A stretch of DNA of 64,000 nt from Armatimonadota bacterium (lineage in GTDB: Bacteria; Armatimonadota; Fimbriimonadia; Fimbriimonadales; Fimbriimonadaceae), in NCBI GenBank assembly GCA_016125185.1, contig WGMG01000006.1, positions 186,001 to 250,000 of the forward strand, read 5' to 3'. Both the position numbers and the translations under genes were made by a program. The stretch's first letter is position 1; every line of letters starts with the position of its first letter. The notes under the pieces are model-generated. The model worked only from the letters and a program-made list of their open reading frames with translations, ran no database searches and was not told the DNA's origin. Positions 34,193 to 43,684 of the stretch are shown one piece after another.

Positions 34193-34512
34193 CTTTCTCC
34201 AAATTCTCCGACAGGAAACTTGGAGAGAGTGTCGTTCTGTGCGGAATCTAACGGAACGACGAGAGAGGGAAATCCGCTAGAGGAGCCTAGGATGAACTTC
34301 CAGTTAAGTTCGGTGTGGAGAGGACACTCTATACGATAGAGCCTGATTCGCAGACCCTGGGAAGGTGGGCATCTTGCCCACCAAACTAAACGAGATCGCG
34401 TGACTTCAGGCACACCATACGCGAACCGAAGCCGAAGATTCAGGCTCTAGAAGAGTCCAACTGTGGCACTGGTAAAAGTCCAAGCTGGGATTTGCCGGCG
34501 CTCTCATCAAAC
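34193..34512. repeat. Composite dispersed repeat, copy 2
   Basis: This copy repeats the modules of 20868-21055 in the same order and orientation: CTTTCTCCAAATTCTCCG with a partial mirror arm TTGGAGAGAG (34194-34227), AAATCCGCTAGAGG near 34270, the hairpin GGTGGGCATCTTGCCCACC near 34364-34382, and AAGCTGGGATTTGCCGGC near 34482. Compared with copy 1 it has extra sequence between modules. The surrounding gap, 34067-34570, holds no gene. Confidence 0.7.
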
Positions 34513-34570
34513 AATGGCTTGAGCCAATTCTCAAATACATGAGGAGCTAACAGGTCGGGATCTAAGGAAC

Positions 34571-35683
34571 TCATTCGTAAACCAATAGCCGAGAATCGAT
34601 CGCCTGCAATACCCGCGCGGCAAATACAGACAAGTGCGGATGATCTTTCGACATCCTCCGATTGCTCAAAAGCACGATTCCAATCCGTTCTTCCGGGCAG
34701 AAAGCAATGTAACTGCTAAACCCCGGCAAGTTTCCATCCTGAAAAATGAACCGCTGCCCTTTGTTCGAAAAGACCTGCCAGTTTAGCCCAACGTAAAACG
34801 TGTCGTTGGCAGACCACTGGGTCGTTCCAGCCTTGCGATGGGCCAGCCGAACAGCAGCGGAGGATTCAGCGAGATTCCACTTCAGGTAGCGAAGCATGTC
34901 CTGGCACGAAGCCTGAAGCGACCCCGCAGCAGCAAGCTCCCTGGGAATTGCAGGCAGAAAGTCTTCCGTACGACAGTGAGCCCTTGGCACAAGGGCGGAA
35001 TCACGCTGGAGAACCCCTGTCCTGGTCATCCCCAGGGGTTCGGTAATTCGGTCCTTCACTAGAACCAAGTAGGATTTCCCATAGACCTTCTCTAGAATAA
35101 GGCCCATCAGTTGGGCCCCCGCATTGGAGTAGCTGAACTTCGTCCCTGGCTTTCGATCAAGGGTAACTTTCTTCAAATCGGCAAAGAAGTCTTGCCGGGA
35201 ATAGCCGTCGAATAAGCTCTGCTCTCGCCTAGCACCGGCCGCATAGTCCGCGGTCGGATCTCGATCTGGTTCGAAACTAAGTGGCAAATTCTGGGGCAGC
35301 GCCGAGGTGTGATTGAGCAACTCCCAAAGACGTATGGGTTCTCTATCAAACTGCAGATTGGCGTAGTCGCCAGGGAGATACTTGCGAACATCGTCGTCCA
35401 GCTTGACCTTCTTTTCGAGAACGGCTTGTGCGAGAAGAAGTCCTGTGAAAGTCTTCGTGATCGAAGCGATAGGATAAGGTGTTCGTCCGGTCGCACTTGT
35501 TTTTTTGTTTAAGATCAGCGCTCCAAAATTGTATTGATAAGTATGACCGCGAAGGCATATGCCGACCGACAAACCAATGGTATTCCCGTCGTCCAGACTC
35601 CGATGAAATTCCTTGTGAACAATCTGCCAGATGTCAGGTTTGCCGAGAAGAGCGCTCATGGCGAGACTAGCCAAAATCATCAT
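34571..35683 (-). CDS. Serine hydrolase of the beta-lactamase/PBP family
   Basis: This protein of about 370 residues has the class C beta-lactamase fold. SxxK is seen in IASITKTFTG and YxN in KFSYSNAGAQL. No KTG box is obvious; GNLPGFSSY may stand in for it. A hydrophobic N-terminus (residues 1-14) suggests export. I set the start at the ATG at 35683; the open frame extends farther but would run into the AraC gene. It lies 26 bases after the AraC regulator and is probably controlled by it. Members include esterases, peptidases and lactamases, so no drug target is implied. Confidence 0.85.
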   Translation of the reverse strand: MMILASLAMSALLGKPDIWQIVHKEFHRSLDDGNTIGLSVGICLRGHTYQYNFGALILNKKTSATGRTPYPIASITKTFTGLLLAQAVLEKKVKLDDDVRKYLPGDYANLQFDREPIRLWELLNHTSALPQNLPLSFEPDRDPTADYAAGARREQSLFDGYSRQDFFADLKKVTLDRKPGTKFSYSNAGAQLMGLILEKVYGKSYLVLVKDRITEPLGMTRTGVLQRDSALVPRAHCRTEDFLPAIPRELAAAGSLQASCQDMLRYLKWNLAESSAAVRLAHRKAGTTQWSANDTFYVGLNWQVFSNKGQRFIFQDGNLPGFSSYIAFCPEERIGIVLLSNRRMSKDHPHLSVFAARVLQAIDSRLLVYE

Positions 35684-35709
35684 TCCTAAAGCATAAAGTC
35701 CTCGCAAAC

Positions 35710-36765
35710 TCAAGCGATAGGACGATATTGCAAAGCCACATAAGCGCCAGGTGTCAACCCGATGTGATTCGAAAAGAGACGCCCCATATGGGCCTGATCG
35801 AAGAATCCACACTCGACTGCGGTCTCCCCAATTGCTGTCCCTTCCCGCAAAAGTTCTTTAGCCCGGTCGAGACGATACAGAACTTGGTATTCGTGGGGCG
35901 AGAGACCAAAAACGGAGCGAAAGGTTCTGAGAACTCCGAAGCGACTAAGGCCCACGTGATGTCCCATCGTTTCAAGATCGATCGTCTCGAACCAGCGTTC
36001 ATCGATGTACTTGCGCACGGCCTCTGCCAGTGGTCGCTTCGATAGGTGAGGATGAACCTCTGAATCAGACGTCCACGGATATCCTTTCATGGTGTGCCAC
36101 TGACGTTCACGTACAACCGAATGATTGACGCCGCTAACCGAGCCCAGAAGCGGCCAGTCATTCGGCCCTACCGGCACCCGGAGGACTGGATGAATGGGCT
36201 TTGACGCCACGATAGTCCTGTGTTCAAAGTCGTCAGGCAAGTCCGACCGACGAAAAACGTAAACGCTTCCTTTCGTCCAGGGTGCGCTTGGCAAAGCCTG
36301 ATAGTCGAGACCAAAATAGAATCGGTTGGGAGTCGTTCCCCCTTGGTCGGACATTGCAATCGTCGATTGCCCACCGCGTCCAAGTTGACTGAGCTTCGCT
36401 ACGTCGAGGATAGCTCGGTAAATTGCCTCAGCACTAGTCGAAAAGGCGAAGTGCCGACGCTCAGTCCATCCACGAAGGTTGGCCGACAATTTGACGGTTG
36501 GCAGGAAATCGATGGCACATGAGTCGTTGGCTCCGAACAGAACACAGCCCTCATAGCAAACCAGATACTCCAGAAACACCCATTTGGGCAGGTCGCAAAA
36601 TTCAGCATGCGGCACCGCGCCCTTGGACCGCTCGAACAGGTGACGGCATTTGGCTAGGAGCGACGTACTCCACACGGGCCGAGCATACAGATTCAAACTT
36701 TCGCGATCAAAATCGTGTTCGACCTCACCAGGCTCAAATACACGAAACGGAACTGGTTGCAACAT
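35710..36765 (-). CDS. AraC-family transcription regulator
   Basis: This protein has 351 residues. The C-terminal 100 are an AraC DNA-binding domain with two helix-turn-helices (LETMGHHVGLSRFGVLRTFR and AVECGFFDQAHMGRLFSNHI). The N-terminal 240 residues are not a recognised cupin and probably sense a ligand; they contain several cysteines (CRHLF, EFCDLP, CYEGC). It reads into the downstream serine hydrolase with a 26-base gap, so it likely controls that gene. Confidence 0.9.
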   Translation of the reverse strand: MLQPVPFRVFEPGEVEHDFDRESLNLYARPVWSTSLLAKCRHLFERSKGAVPHAEFCDLPKWVFLEYLVCYEGCVLFGANDSCAIDFLPTVKLSANLRGWTERRHFAFSTSAEAIYRAILDVAKLSQLGRGGQSTIAMSDQGGTTPNRFYFGLDYQALPSAPWTKGSVYVFRRSDLPDDFEHRTIVASKPIHPVLRVPVGPNDWPLLGSVSGVNHSVVRERQWHTMKGYPWTSDSEVHPHLSKRPLAEAVRKYIDERWFETIDLETMGHHVGLSRFGVLRTFRSVFGLSPHEYQVLYRLDRAKELLREGTAIGETAVECGFFDQAHMGRLFSNHIGLTPGAYVALQYRPIA

Positions 36766-36803
36766 CGTTGACTACCGAATCGGAAATCAAAAGGTTCCGA
36801 CCG

Positions 36804-37514
36804 CTACCGCCCGAAACGAAACGCCCGCCACAGCTTATAGATAAAAACCGGAAGCGAAGTGTCGTTCCGAATCGCGATCCGCTTCAAGAGAAGCGGGTCC
36901 TCGCTCCCATCGTTCAATCCCTTCTCGCAGCTTGTCGCAAATTTGTAACCCGCCTCGCGCGCCCAGGCGACGCTCGACTCGTTATAGCCCCCATATGGGT
37001 AGCAGAATGTGTCGATAGAAAGTCCCAAGTCCAACTCCAGCAAGCGTCGACTCCCCACAATCTCGTCTTCCTGCTCTTGCCCCGATATCTCTGTTAGTCG
37101 CCGATGCCGACGCGTGTGCGAACCAAACTCGACTCCTTGCCCAGCCAGTTTCCGAATCGAGTCGGCTGACATCAGCGGATATCCGACGTCGCCGATTGCG
37201 ACGTCCCATCCGTTGTCCTTGCCGATGAAGTCCGAAACCAAAAACACCGTTCCATTCATGCCGAACTTCTGCATCAGCGGAAATGCTGCGTCCTCAAAGT
37301 CCTGAAAGCCGTCGTCGAATGTCAGAACAATCGGTTGAGAAGGCATGGAAACCGAAAAAAGGGAATCCAAGCGGATGGTCTGATAACCCTTGCGAGACAA
37401 ATAACGCAGGTGCTTTTCGAACAACGCTGGCGGAACGAACGTGCCCGGGTAGATCGATTTCGAATTGACCGGCGAAATCTTATGATAGGTTAAGATGGGA
37501 ACCTTCGCGGCCAC
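36804..37514 (-). CDS. Polysaccharide deacetylase
   Basis: This protein of about 236 residues has the NodB homology domain. The metal-binding aspartates lie in LTFDDGFQD and the histidines in GSHTRRHRRL; the C-terminal CYPYGGYNESS is the third motif. It removes acetyl or similar groups from surface polysaccharides or peptidoglycan. The start at GTG 37514 leaves 72 bases to the divergent sigma gene; an upstream GTG at 37568 would leave only 18, too little for a promoter region. Confidence 0.88.
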   Translation of the reverse strand: MAAKVPILTYHKISPVNSKSIYPGTFVPPALFEKHLRYLSRKGYQTIRLDSLFSVSMPSQPIVLTFDDGFQDFEDAAFPLMQKFGMNGTVFLVSDFIGKDNGWDVAIGDVGYPLMSADSIRKLAGQGVEFGSHTRRHRRLTEISGQEQEDEIVGSRRLLELDLGLSIDTFCYPYGGYNESSVAWAREAGYKFATSCEKGLNDGSEDPLLLKRIAIRNDTSLPVFIYKLWRAFRFGR

Positions 37515-37586
37515 AAGAAATAGTGTATTCGATTTACATCCGCCAACTTTTCGCCGCCCTCGACACACTCACTCTTTCAAACAGCG

Positions 37587-38123
37587 ATGAACAGTCCCCG
37601 ATCGTCACCGTTCCAATTTGAGGAGCTCTTTGCCGAGTACGGCACGACGCTTTACCGGTTCTGTTATCGCCTCACCGGTAACCGGACCGAGGCAGAGGAC
37701 CTGACCCAGGATGTCTTCGTTGTCGCCCTACGGGATGCGCATCGCTTTCGAGGCGAGGCTAACGTCCGCACGTGGCTGTACCAAATTGCCGTCTACCAAG
37801 CTCGCTCGTGGCGGGCCAAACGACGACGGGAACAGACGATCAGACGGGAGCAGGTCGCCCGACCCGACACGGCTGAAGAGCGGTTGGATATCGAGCAAGC
37901 GATCAATGCCTTGCCCGCCAAACTCCGACACGCTTTCCTCCTCGTTAAGGTCGAAGGTTTTACTTCCCAGGAAGCGGCCGAAATCCTCGGCTTGCCCGAC
38001 GGAACCGTCAAGTTCCATGTGTACGAAGCCATCAAGCGAATGAAAGCCCAACTCGAATCCGGCGCCTATCCCGCCACCAAGGCTCAAACCGAAACCGAGC
38101 CGGGAGTCAACCATGCAGTGTGA
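37587..38123 (+). CDS. ECF sigma factor
   Basis: This 178-residue sigma-70 family regulator has region 2 (LTGNRTEAEDLTQDVFVVAL, VRTWLYQIAVYQAR) and region 4 (LPAKLRHAFLLVKVEGFTSQ, with GTVKFHVYEAIKRMK). It overlaps the following gene, a probable anti-sigma factor, by 11 bases, so the pair forms a module. Its targets are unknown, but the divergent deacetylase and other envelope genes are candidates. Confidence 0.93.
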   Translation: MNSPRSSPFQFEELFAEYGTTLYRFCYRLTGNRTEAEDLTQDVFVVALRDAHRFRGEANVRTWLYQIAVYQARSWRAKRRREQTIRREQVARPDTAEERLDIEQAINALPAKLRHAFLLVKVEGFTSQEAAEILGLPDGTVKFHVYEAIKRMKAQLESGAYPATKAQTETEPGVNHAV

Positions 38124-38934
38124 ACAAATCCAAATCGAAATGAGCTCCGCCAAAACCCTATCCCCATCCGTGAAACAACACATCGAGACCTGCACCGACT
38201 GTCAAGAATTCAGTCGATTCAATCAAGAAATAGCACAAAAAATGCAACAGATCAACATTCCGAATCCGTCCGCCGAACTCTTTGATCGCATCCGTTCTGC
38301 CCGTCCAAATCGACGCCTGACCCTACGCGCTTCGACCAAATTGGTAGCTGGCTTTGCCGCCGCAACCGCCCTCACGGTTGCGGCCTTTACCCTCTCCGGC
38401 GGCTCGGCCGAAGCCGCTTATCGGCAGATGGCAAACAGCCTGACCCGTGCCAAAACGGTTCATTTTTCGCTCTTTTCCAAGGACGCCAAGAAGGTCTACG
38501 AACTGTGGTGGCGACCCGGTGCATGGCGCGAATCCGCCGCACCCGATCTCGGTGGCGAGCGACTCAAACTCACCGCCAATGGTGGAGTCGAGTTCTATCG
38601 CTACCAAGACGGCGCGGTCCAGAAGATGAAGGAAATGGCTCCTCAGCCCACCGAATTCACGCTCGAAGCCATCGCTGATCGCCTCATGGACCCGCCCGCC
38701 AAGTTCGAATCGCAAGTGGTCGACGCTCAGACTGAAACCATCACCGCTACGAACAAAGGTGGCTGGAGCCGGATCATCTTCCGGGTTGACCGAGTAACTC
38801 ACATGCCGCTTCACGGCCAGCATCAGAGCCTTGGAAATGGAGTCTGGACTAACGACGGGTCGTTCGATTTCGAGTTCGATAAACCAATCTCGGACGACAA
38901 ATTCGATCCGAAATCCCTCGTCCCTCGACCATAA
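38113..38934 (+). CDS. Probable anti-sigma factor with periplasmic sensor domain
   Basis: This protein of 273 residues starts inside the sigma gene's end (11-base overlap). The N-terminal zinc-binding motif is HxxxCxxC (HIETCTDC, residues 17-24), as in ZAS anti-sigma factors. One membrane helix is at about 77-95. The rest is periplasmic and resembles LolA/RseB-type beta-barrel folds (TRAKTVHFSLFSKDAKKVYE). It should hold the sigma factor at the membrane until an envelope signal arrives. The sensor assignment is from fold-like appearance only. Confidence 0.85.
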   Translation: MQCEQIQIEMSSAKTLSPSVKQHIETCTDCQEFSRFNQEIAQKMQQINIPNPSAELFDRIRSARPNRRLTLRASTKLVAGFAAATALTVAAFTLSGGSAEAAYRQMANSLTRAKTVHFSLFSKDAKKVYELWWRPGAWRESAAPDLGGERLKLTANGGVEFYRYQDGAVQKMKEMAPQPTEFTLEAIADRLMDPPAKFESQVVDAQTETITATNKGGWSRIIFRVDRVTHMPLHGQHQSLGNGVWTNDGSFDFEFDKPISDDKFDPKSLVPRP

Positions 38935-38938
38935 ACAG

Positions 38939-38954
38939 GGCCCCGAAAGGGGCC
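38939..38954. terminator. Short hairpin between sigma/anti-sigma and the small membrane gene
   Basis: GGCCCCGAAAGGGGCC is a six-base-pair stem with a GAAA tetraloop, two bases after the anti-sigma stop. It has no T-run on the plus strand, so it may aid RNA stability or give weak termination. Confidence 0.4.
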
Positions 38955-38956
38955 AA

Positions 38957-39148
38957 TCAACTTGGCCGATTCGTAGATTCGGGGTGATCCTCGCGGTACT
39001 GCTTCCGCGCCGCCGAATCCTTATCCATGATCCGCTTCGCGTATAGCGACCCCACGACCATAAGCGCCACAAACAAAAAGATCAGCGCACTGACCAGCAG
39101 GTAGCCGAGGAATTTGTTTTGGAAGATGACGTCGTAGCCACGAACCAT
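38957..39148 (-). CDS. Small single-helix membrane protein
   Basis: This 63-residue protein has one hydrophobic helix (residues 14-36) and a charged cytoplasmic tail rich in Lys, Asp and Arg. It may be a small assembly factor or regulator. It starts eight bases from the SPOUT gene on the other strand. I do not know its function. Confidence 0.5.
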   Translation of the reverse strand: MVRGYDVIFQNKFLGYLLVSALIFLFVALMVVGSLYAKRIMDKDSAARKQYREDHPESTNRPS

Positions 39149-39155
39149 GTGTTGA

Positions 39156-39722
39156 GTGTACTATCACTCTGGATTTAAGGCGGCGGCGTTGAAACAGATT
39201 CGTACAAAAGTGGGTATCCGAAAGGTCTTCAAGGAATTCGCCGACCAGCGCAACCCCATTCAACTCGCGATCCTCATGCAGGATTGGTCGGATGCCTACA
39301 ATGTCGGCGGGATGTTTCGAGTCGCCGACGCTTGCGGAGTCTCCGAGCTCATCATGACCGGCAAAACGCCCGTCGTCGGCGATTCACCTCAAATCGCCGT
39401 CACCTCGATGGGAGCCCATCGCCGCATGCCCTGGCGGCACTTCGACCGTCATGACGACGCCTGCGCTGCCCTCAAAGCCGAAGGATATTCGCTGGTCGCG
39501 ATCGAAGTGGCGGAGGGCGCTTGCCACTACATGCACTACGAATATCCCTCCAAGTGCTGTCTGGTCCTTGGCAACGAAGGCGCCGGGGTCTACGGAAACG
39601 TGATGAAGCAGTGTGATGGGGCCGTTTTTATACCCATGGCTGGCAAGGGGCGGTCCATGAACGTCCACGTCGCCGGAGCGATCGTTGCGTTCGAGGCGAT
39701 TTTGCGAACCCCCGAACCTTAG
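39156..39722 (+). CDS. TrmH/SpoU-family RNA 2'-O-methyltransferase
   Basis: This 188-residue SPOUT enzyme methylates a ribose in tRNA or rRNA using S-adenosylmethionine. The three motifs are seen: NVGGMFRVADACGV, LVLGNEGAGV and IPMAGKGRSMNVHVAGAIVAF; the trefoil knot ends the protein. The start is GTG at 39156. A TTG at 39189 with AAGG upstream is an alternative and would free space for promoters on both strands. Confidence 0.9.
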   Translation: MYYHSGFKAAALKQIRTKVGIRKVFKEFADQRNPIQLAILMQDWSDAYNVGGMFRVADACGVSELIMTGKTPVVGDSPQIAVTSMGAHRRMPWRHFDRHDDACAALKAEGYSLVAIEVAEGACHYMHYEYPSKCCLVLGNEGAGVYGNVMKQCDGAVFIPMAGKGRSMNVHVAGAIVAFEAILRTPEP

Positions 39723-39743
39723 AAAGTAAGTAATCTTTCTTGG

Positions 39744-41063
39744 ATGCGATCGCAAGGGCAAACTCAAATAGTTGAACACGCTACCGCCCTATTGCGACGA
39801 TTGGTGAAACACGATGGCCCTGGAGTTGCCGTTCTGATCAGATGCGGTAGCGAAGTGCTTTTTCGAGAATCGTATGGTCGAGCCGATATTGAACTCGACG
39901 TTCCGTTGTCGCCGAATCACGTTTTTCGAATCGCCTCCATCACCAAGATGATGACGGCAGCAGAGATTCTCAAGTTGAGCGAGGAAGGCAAGCTAACACT
40001 TGACGATCATGCAGACAAGTACCTTCCGGAGATTCCAGTGGCAAAATTCGTGACCGTTCGTGAGTTGCTTTCGCATACGGCTGGGATTTCTGATCAACCC
40101 ACATTCGTCTCGCCTGACTTTGGAAAGAATGACCGCACGACGGAGGAGCTTCTCAAGGACATTGCTCTGCGGCCATCGGACTTTGACCCCGGAACCCGAT
40201 GGTCCTACTCCAACGCGGGCTACGTTCTGCTGGGAGCGATTATTGAAAGGGTGACCGGAGCATCATGGAAGGACGCTTTTCACGAAGACATTTTTCTGCC
40301 GCTCGGTATGGCAAGAACCGGATGTTTTGGTAACGAGGTTATCATTCCAGGGCGGGTCCGGGGGTACACGACCGAGACACCGGATCGTTCTCCAAAGAAT
40401 GCCGAGGAGTTTAGCCTTTCGGTTCCCATGGCATCGGGGGGCCTGCTCTCGACCCTCGACGACTTAGCCATTTGGGCCCAATCGTTGGCTTCGGGGAAGT
40501 TGATCAGCCTAGAGAGTTTCCGGCAAATGATCGAGCCGACAAAGACCTTACCGGGAATGCCAACGCGGCATGGGTATGGCTTCGGCACCATCCTGACTCG
40601 AGTGCGTGGCGAGTCAGCGATCGGTCATACGGGACAAATCCCAGGCTACACTTCGTGCCTAACCCACTTTCCAAGCCTTGATGTTACGGTTGTCGTCCTC
40701 AGCAATGACCACTACTTCGACGCCCGAGGAGCGGGGCGACGCTTTTCGGCTATTGCTCTCGGGCAACCCTATACCGAACCGGAGTTGTCAACGTGGAGCA
40801 AAGTCGAAGTGGAATCTGTTTTGGGCACGTATCAGGTGGATACGGAAACCACATGGACCCTATCGCAAGAAGACGGAAGACTCTTTTGTCAGCGGTCAAA
40901 TCGAAATCGGGTCCCGATCCAATCTTGCGTCAATAGTGAACTCCATCTAGCTTTCGAACTAGACTTTTGGGTTCCGGTCAAAAATTCTGAAGGTGAGGTC
41001 GTCGGCATGAATCATTTCGAAGACGGAGAGGCACCGCCGCGATTTGTTTCAAGGATCGAATAG
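39744..41063 (+). CDS. Serine hydrolase of the beta-lactamase/PBP family, no signal peptide
   Basis: This 439-residue protein has SxxK in IASITKMMTA, YxN in RWSYSNAGYV and an HTG box in IGHTGQIPGY. The last 100 residues are a C-terminal beta domain (DUF3471-like position) found in several family members. The N-terminus is not hydrophobic, so it is probably cytoplasmic or exported another way. It is a distant relative of the serine hydrolase at 34571-35683. Confidence 0.87.
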   Translation: MRSQGQTQIVEHATALLRRLVKHDGPGVAVLIRCGSEVLFRESYGRADIELDVPLSPNHVFRIASITKMMTAAEILKLSEEGKLTLDDHADKYLPEIPVAKFVTVRELLSHTAGISDQPTFVSPDFGKNDRTTEELLKDIALRPSDFDPGTRWSYSNAGYVLLGAIIERVTGASWKDAFHEDIFLPLGMARTGCFGNEVIIPGRVRGYTTETPDRSPKNAEEFSLSVPMASGGLLSTLDDLAIWAQSLASGKLISLESFRQMIEPTKTLPGMPTRHGYGFGTILTRVRGESAIGHTGQIPGYTSCLTHFPSLDVTVVVLSNDHYFDARGAGRRFSAIALGQPYTEPELSTWSKVEVESVLGTYQVDTETTWTLSQEDGRLFCQRSNRNRVPIQSCVNSELHLAFELDFWVPVKNSEGEVVGMNHFEDGEAPPRFVSRIE

Positions 41064-41065
41064 GC

Positions 41066-42205
41066 TTACTTCAGACGAACCAGGATAACGGCTTTGCCGC
41101 TCATATCGCCTGACAATCGAGTCGCCGCAACCGCTCTTGTCTCAAAGTCGATCGCTTCATTGATCTGCTTGACTGGCTGAGCATCTTCGAGGAACTGAAC
41201 TAAGAGGTCCTTCCGTCGATCCTGAAGCTTACTAAGCCGAGTCGAAAATGCCGACTGGAGTTCCGATTGCCGATCGGTCGCCGGACCGTTGTAAACGCTG
41301 TCGATCGACGCGCCGCCTAGGGCTTCGATTCTCTTCTGAGCTTCCGCGAACTTCGCTGCCGGAACGATCACTAGCACGCCCTGAGCTTCGACGGTTGAGT
41401 CGAGTTTCATGTGCGTAAAGGTCCGCGCGGTTCCGCCAAGGGAGGACGCGATGCCGCTAATCTGCTCCTGTCCCTTCACGGGCTCAGGACCGTTCATCGA
41501 AATCGAAAGGTAGTGCTCGTTACCTGTGGCCGTGGGCTTCGCATTGGCGTCGGGCTGACCACCCGGAACCGGATCTGAAGGCAAATCGATTGCGTCGTGC
41601 CTACCGACCTCTGGCAATGGCCCGATGTCGCCCGGATCGAGCGGGACGATGTGTCCGCCAATCGATGGTGGAGCCGGTGAGAAATTCGGTTTTGCGTTCG
41701 TAGCCGGCGCGGTCGAAGCCACGACGGTGGATCGCTCGATGACCTTCGCCTGCGTTTCCTTTGGCGGAAGTGGGAGACCTTTATCGAGCGGTTGCCACGG
41801 GTCGAAATCGTTCAAGTTGTCAATGGCATGAAAAGTCGCATCGACCGACTTGGGTGCTTCCGTGGGGGTTGTGGGCGAGCTGTTCGCCACCACCGGTGCT
41901 GGTTGAGGCACTACTTTGGTCTCAGTCTTGGGTGACGACGTTGCTATTCGTCCTGCGAGTGCGCCGCCGATCAGGCAGATGGCCGCAATGAAAGCTCGGT
42001 TCTTATAGACCGGAATCTCTGGTTCAACTGACTTGGCGGGTTTTCCTTGTTGTGCCATCACGGAATCGAACGCACTAGGCTCGGCTTCGACGATATCCAC
42101 CGGTTCCTGGGCATCGCCCTCGACGACCTGCAAGATCGGCTCAGACGCCTCATGCTCGTGGCTAATTTCGCGATCAGATTCCATCAGACGTATTGTCCCC
42201 TTCAT
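41066..42205 (-). CDS. Single-helix membrane protein with long periplasmic linker
   Basis: This protein of about 379 residues has one membrane helix (about 70-88), an acidic cytoplasmic segment before it, and a Pro/Thr-rich linker after it. The last 170 residues form a helical domain with paired coiled coils (ATDRQSELQSAFSTRLSKL, RRKDLLVQFLEDAQPVKQIN), like DUF4349-type proteins. I place the start at the first ATG (42205); a TTG ten codons earlier and an ATG seven codons later are alternatives. Confidence 0.65.
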   Translation of the reverse strand: MKGTIRLMESDREISHEHEASEPILQVVEGDAQEPVDIVEAEPSAFDSVMAQQGKPAKSVEPEIPVYKNRAFIAAICLIGGALAGRIATSSPKTETKVVPQPAPVVANSSPTTPTEAPKSVDATFHAIDNLNDFDPWQPLDKGLPLPPKETQAKVIERSTVVASTAPATNAKPNFSPAPPSIGGHIVPLDPGDIGPLPEVGRHDAIDLPSDPVPGGQPDANAKPTATGNEHYLSISMNGPEPVKGQEQISGIASSLGGTARTFTHMKLDSTVEAQGVLVIVPAAKFAEAQKRIEALGGASIDSVYNGPATDRQSELQSAFSTRLSKLQDRRKDLLVQFLEDAQPVKQINEAIDFETRAVAATRLSGDMSGKAVILVRLK

Positions 42206-42320
42206 TTTATCGGGAAAAACCGCGCAGTTCTCCAACTCTTTCCGGTTCGATAACCTTGGAGCCTATAGGTGAGGACCAGTCTAACACCTGTAGAGTTCCC
42301 AAGACGGCATTGGACCCAAT

Positions 42321-42351
42321 TTGACAAAGAGAACGGAACCAGTGGTACCAT
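42321..42351 (+). promoter_or_regulatory. Candidate promoter for the ankyrin gene
   Basis: TTGACA (42321-42326) is followed 19 bases later by TACCAT (42346-42351). Transcription would start near 42358 and give a leader of about 115 bases containing the hairpin GGTGCGCGAGGGGCGCACC (42354-42372). Confidence 0.4.
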
Positions 42352-42475
42352 GACGGTGCGCGAGGGGCGCACCCGGATCCGCGGAAAGGGCAGAGTCCAC
42401 CCATCGAAAACGTGCTTCAAATACAAACCGAAGCGCCGCCAGTTTGCGGATCACTGGCTACGGCACCGAGGTTAT

Positions 42476-43558
42476 ATGACAAATCAAGCAGATCCGCACC
42501 CCTATTTGGTGCAGCTTCGCAAGCAGGCGAAGGAACTCAAATCGTCCCGTGGTTTAGCCAAGCTAACCGACGCTCAATTCGAACTTGCGAAGTCACTCGG
42601 CCATCCCAGTTGGCCGAAGCTCGTTCGATCCATCCAGCAAAAGGACCTCCAGGCGTCCATTCGTGATGGCGACCAAGCTCGCTTCGAACGAATCCTCGAT
42701 GCGACCCCACGACTAGCGACTGCGCCGTTCGATGACGGCGGGACGCCGCTCATCATGGCCATCGAGTTCGATGACCCCAATATGATTTCGATCATCAAGA
42801 GTAAGGGCGCATCGATGAAGGATCATTACGAGGGATCGGCTCATTCGCCGCTCTCGTGGGCCCTCACGTACGGTTCGATGCATGCGGCGGTTCGCCTCGT
42901 CGAACTGGGCGAGATACCCGACCTATTTTGCGCCGGAGGTTTGGGGAGCGTCGATCTACTGAGCCGATTCTGGCCCAATGGTGAACTCATTCCCAACGCC
43001 AGCCGAACAGGCTCGTCGCGCTACGATGCGGAAGGGAAACGATTGCCTTGCCCACCACCCGATCCCAAAGATCAAGTGTCCGACGCCCTCTATCTCGCCT
43101 GTCGATGCGGTCGGCTCGACGCTTCCCGATGGCTTTTGGACCATGGCGCTGACCCCAACTGGTCTGCCTTTGCGGGAGGAACACCGCTCCATTGGGCGGA
43201 ATTTTCGAACGCGCCCGGCTTGCCCGAACTGCTGGTCTCAAAGGGTGGGGATGAATCACGGATAGACCCTACTTTTCTGGCGACGCCGCACGTTTTTGGC
43301 TTTTTCGTCCTGATCGGCTGGGGCTTCCCGGCATGGCGGATCAAGGTTCGGCTGGATCAAGAACCGACGCTTGCCAATGCTCGCGGTGGACACGGAACCG
43401 CCCTACATGTGGCGATCTTCAACGATCGAAAGGACGTGGTCGAACTCCTCTTGGCGGCTGGAGCCGACAAAGAGGCTTTGAATGCCGAAGGAAAAACTCC
43501 ATACGAACAAGCGCAGATTCTGGGTAAGACCGACTTGGCGGAGTTGGTACATCCTTAA
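42476..43558 (+). CDS. Ankyrin-repeat protein
   Basis: This protein has about 360 residues. It starts at the ATG at 42476 (GAGG just upstream); the same frame is open earlier, but the codons there translate the promoter and leader. Residues about 75-350 form ankyrin repeats, clearest at GGTPLHWAEFSNAPGLPELL and GTALHVAIFNDRKDVVELLL followed by AAGADKEALNAEGKTPYEQA. The N-terminal 50 residues (SLGHPSWPKLVRSIQQ) are common in bacterial ankyrin proteins. It should bind a protein partner; none is evident. Confidence 0.85.
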   Translation: MTNQADPHPYLVQLRKQAKELKSSRGLAKLTDAQFELAKSLGHPSWPKLVRSIQQKDLQASIRDGDQARFERILDATPRLATAPFDDGGTPLIMAIEFDDPNMISIIKSKGASMKDHYEGSAHSPLSWALTYGSMHAAVRLVELGEIPDLFCAGGLGSVDLLSRFWPNGELIPNASRTGSSRYDAEGKRLPCPPPDPKDQVSDALYLACRCGRLDASRWLLDHGADPNWSAFAGGTPLHWAEFSNAPGLPELLVSKGGDESRIDPTFLATPHVFGFFVLIGWGFPAWRIKVRLDQEPTLANARGGHGTALHVAIFNDRKDVVELLLAAGADKEALNAEGKTPYEQAQILGKTDLAELVHP

Positions 43559-43684
43559 GCTGTAGTTCGGCGAATCGCTAGCAATCTCGAATAATGGTCT
43601 CAGACTCCCCGGAAACACATTTGGAACCCGGGGACACCCCTTGCCGTTCATTTTCATATCGAAGACCGCTCTTCTCAGTTTCAT

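Noticed and set aside
34571-41063. The two beta-lactamase-fold proteins as antibiotic resistance genes
   Set aside because: They have SxxK and YxN but no convincing KTG box or other feature of true class C lactamases. Family members include many esterases and peptidases.
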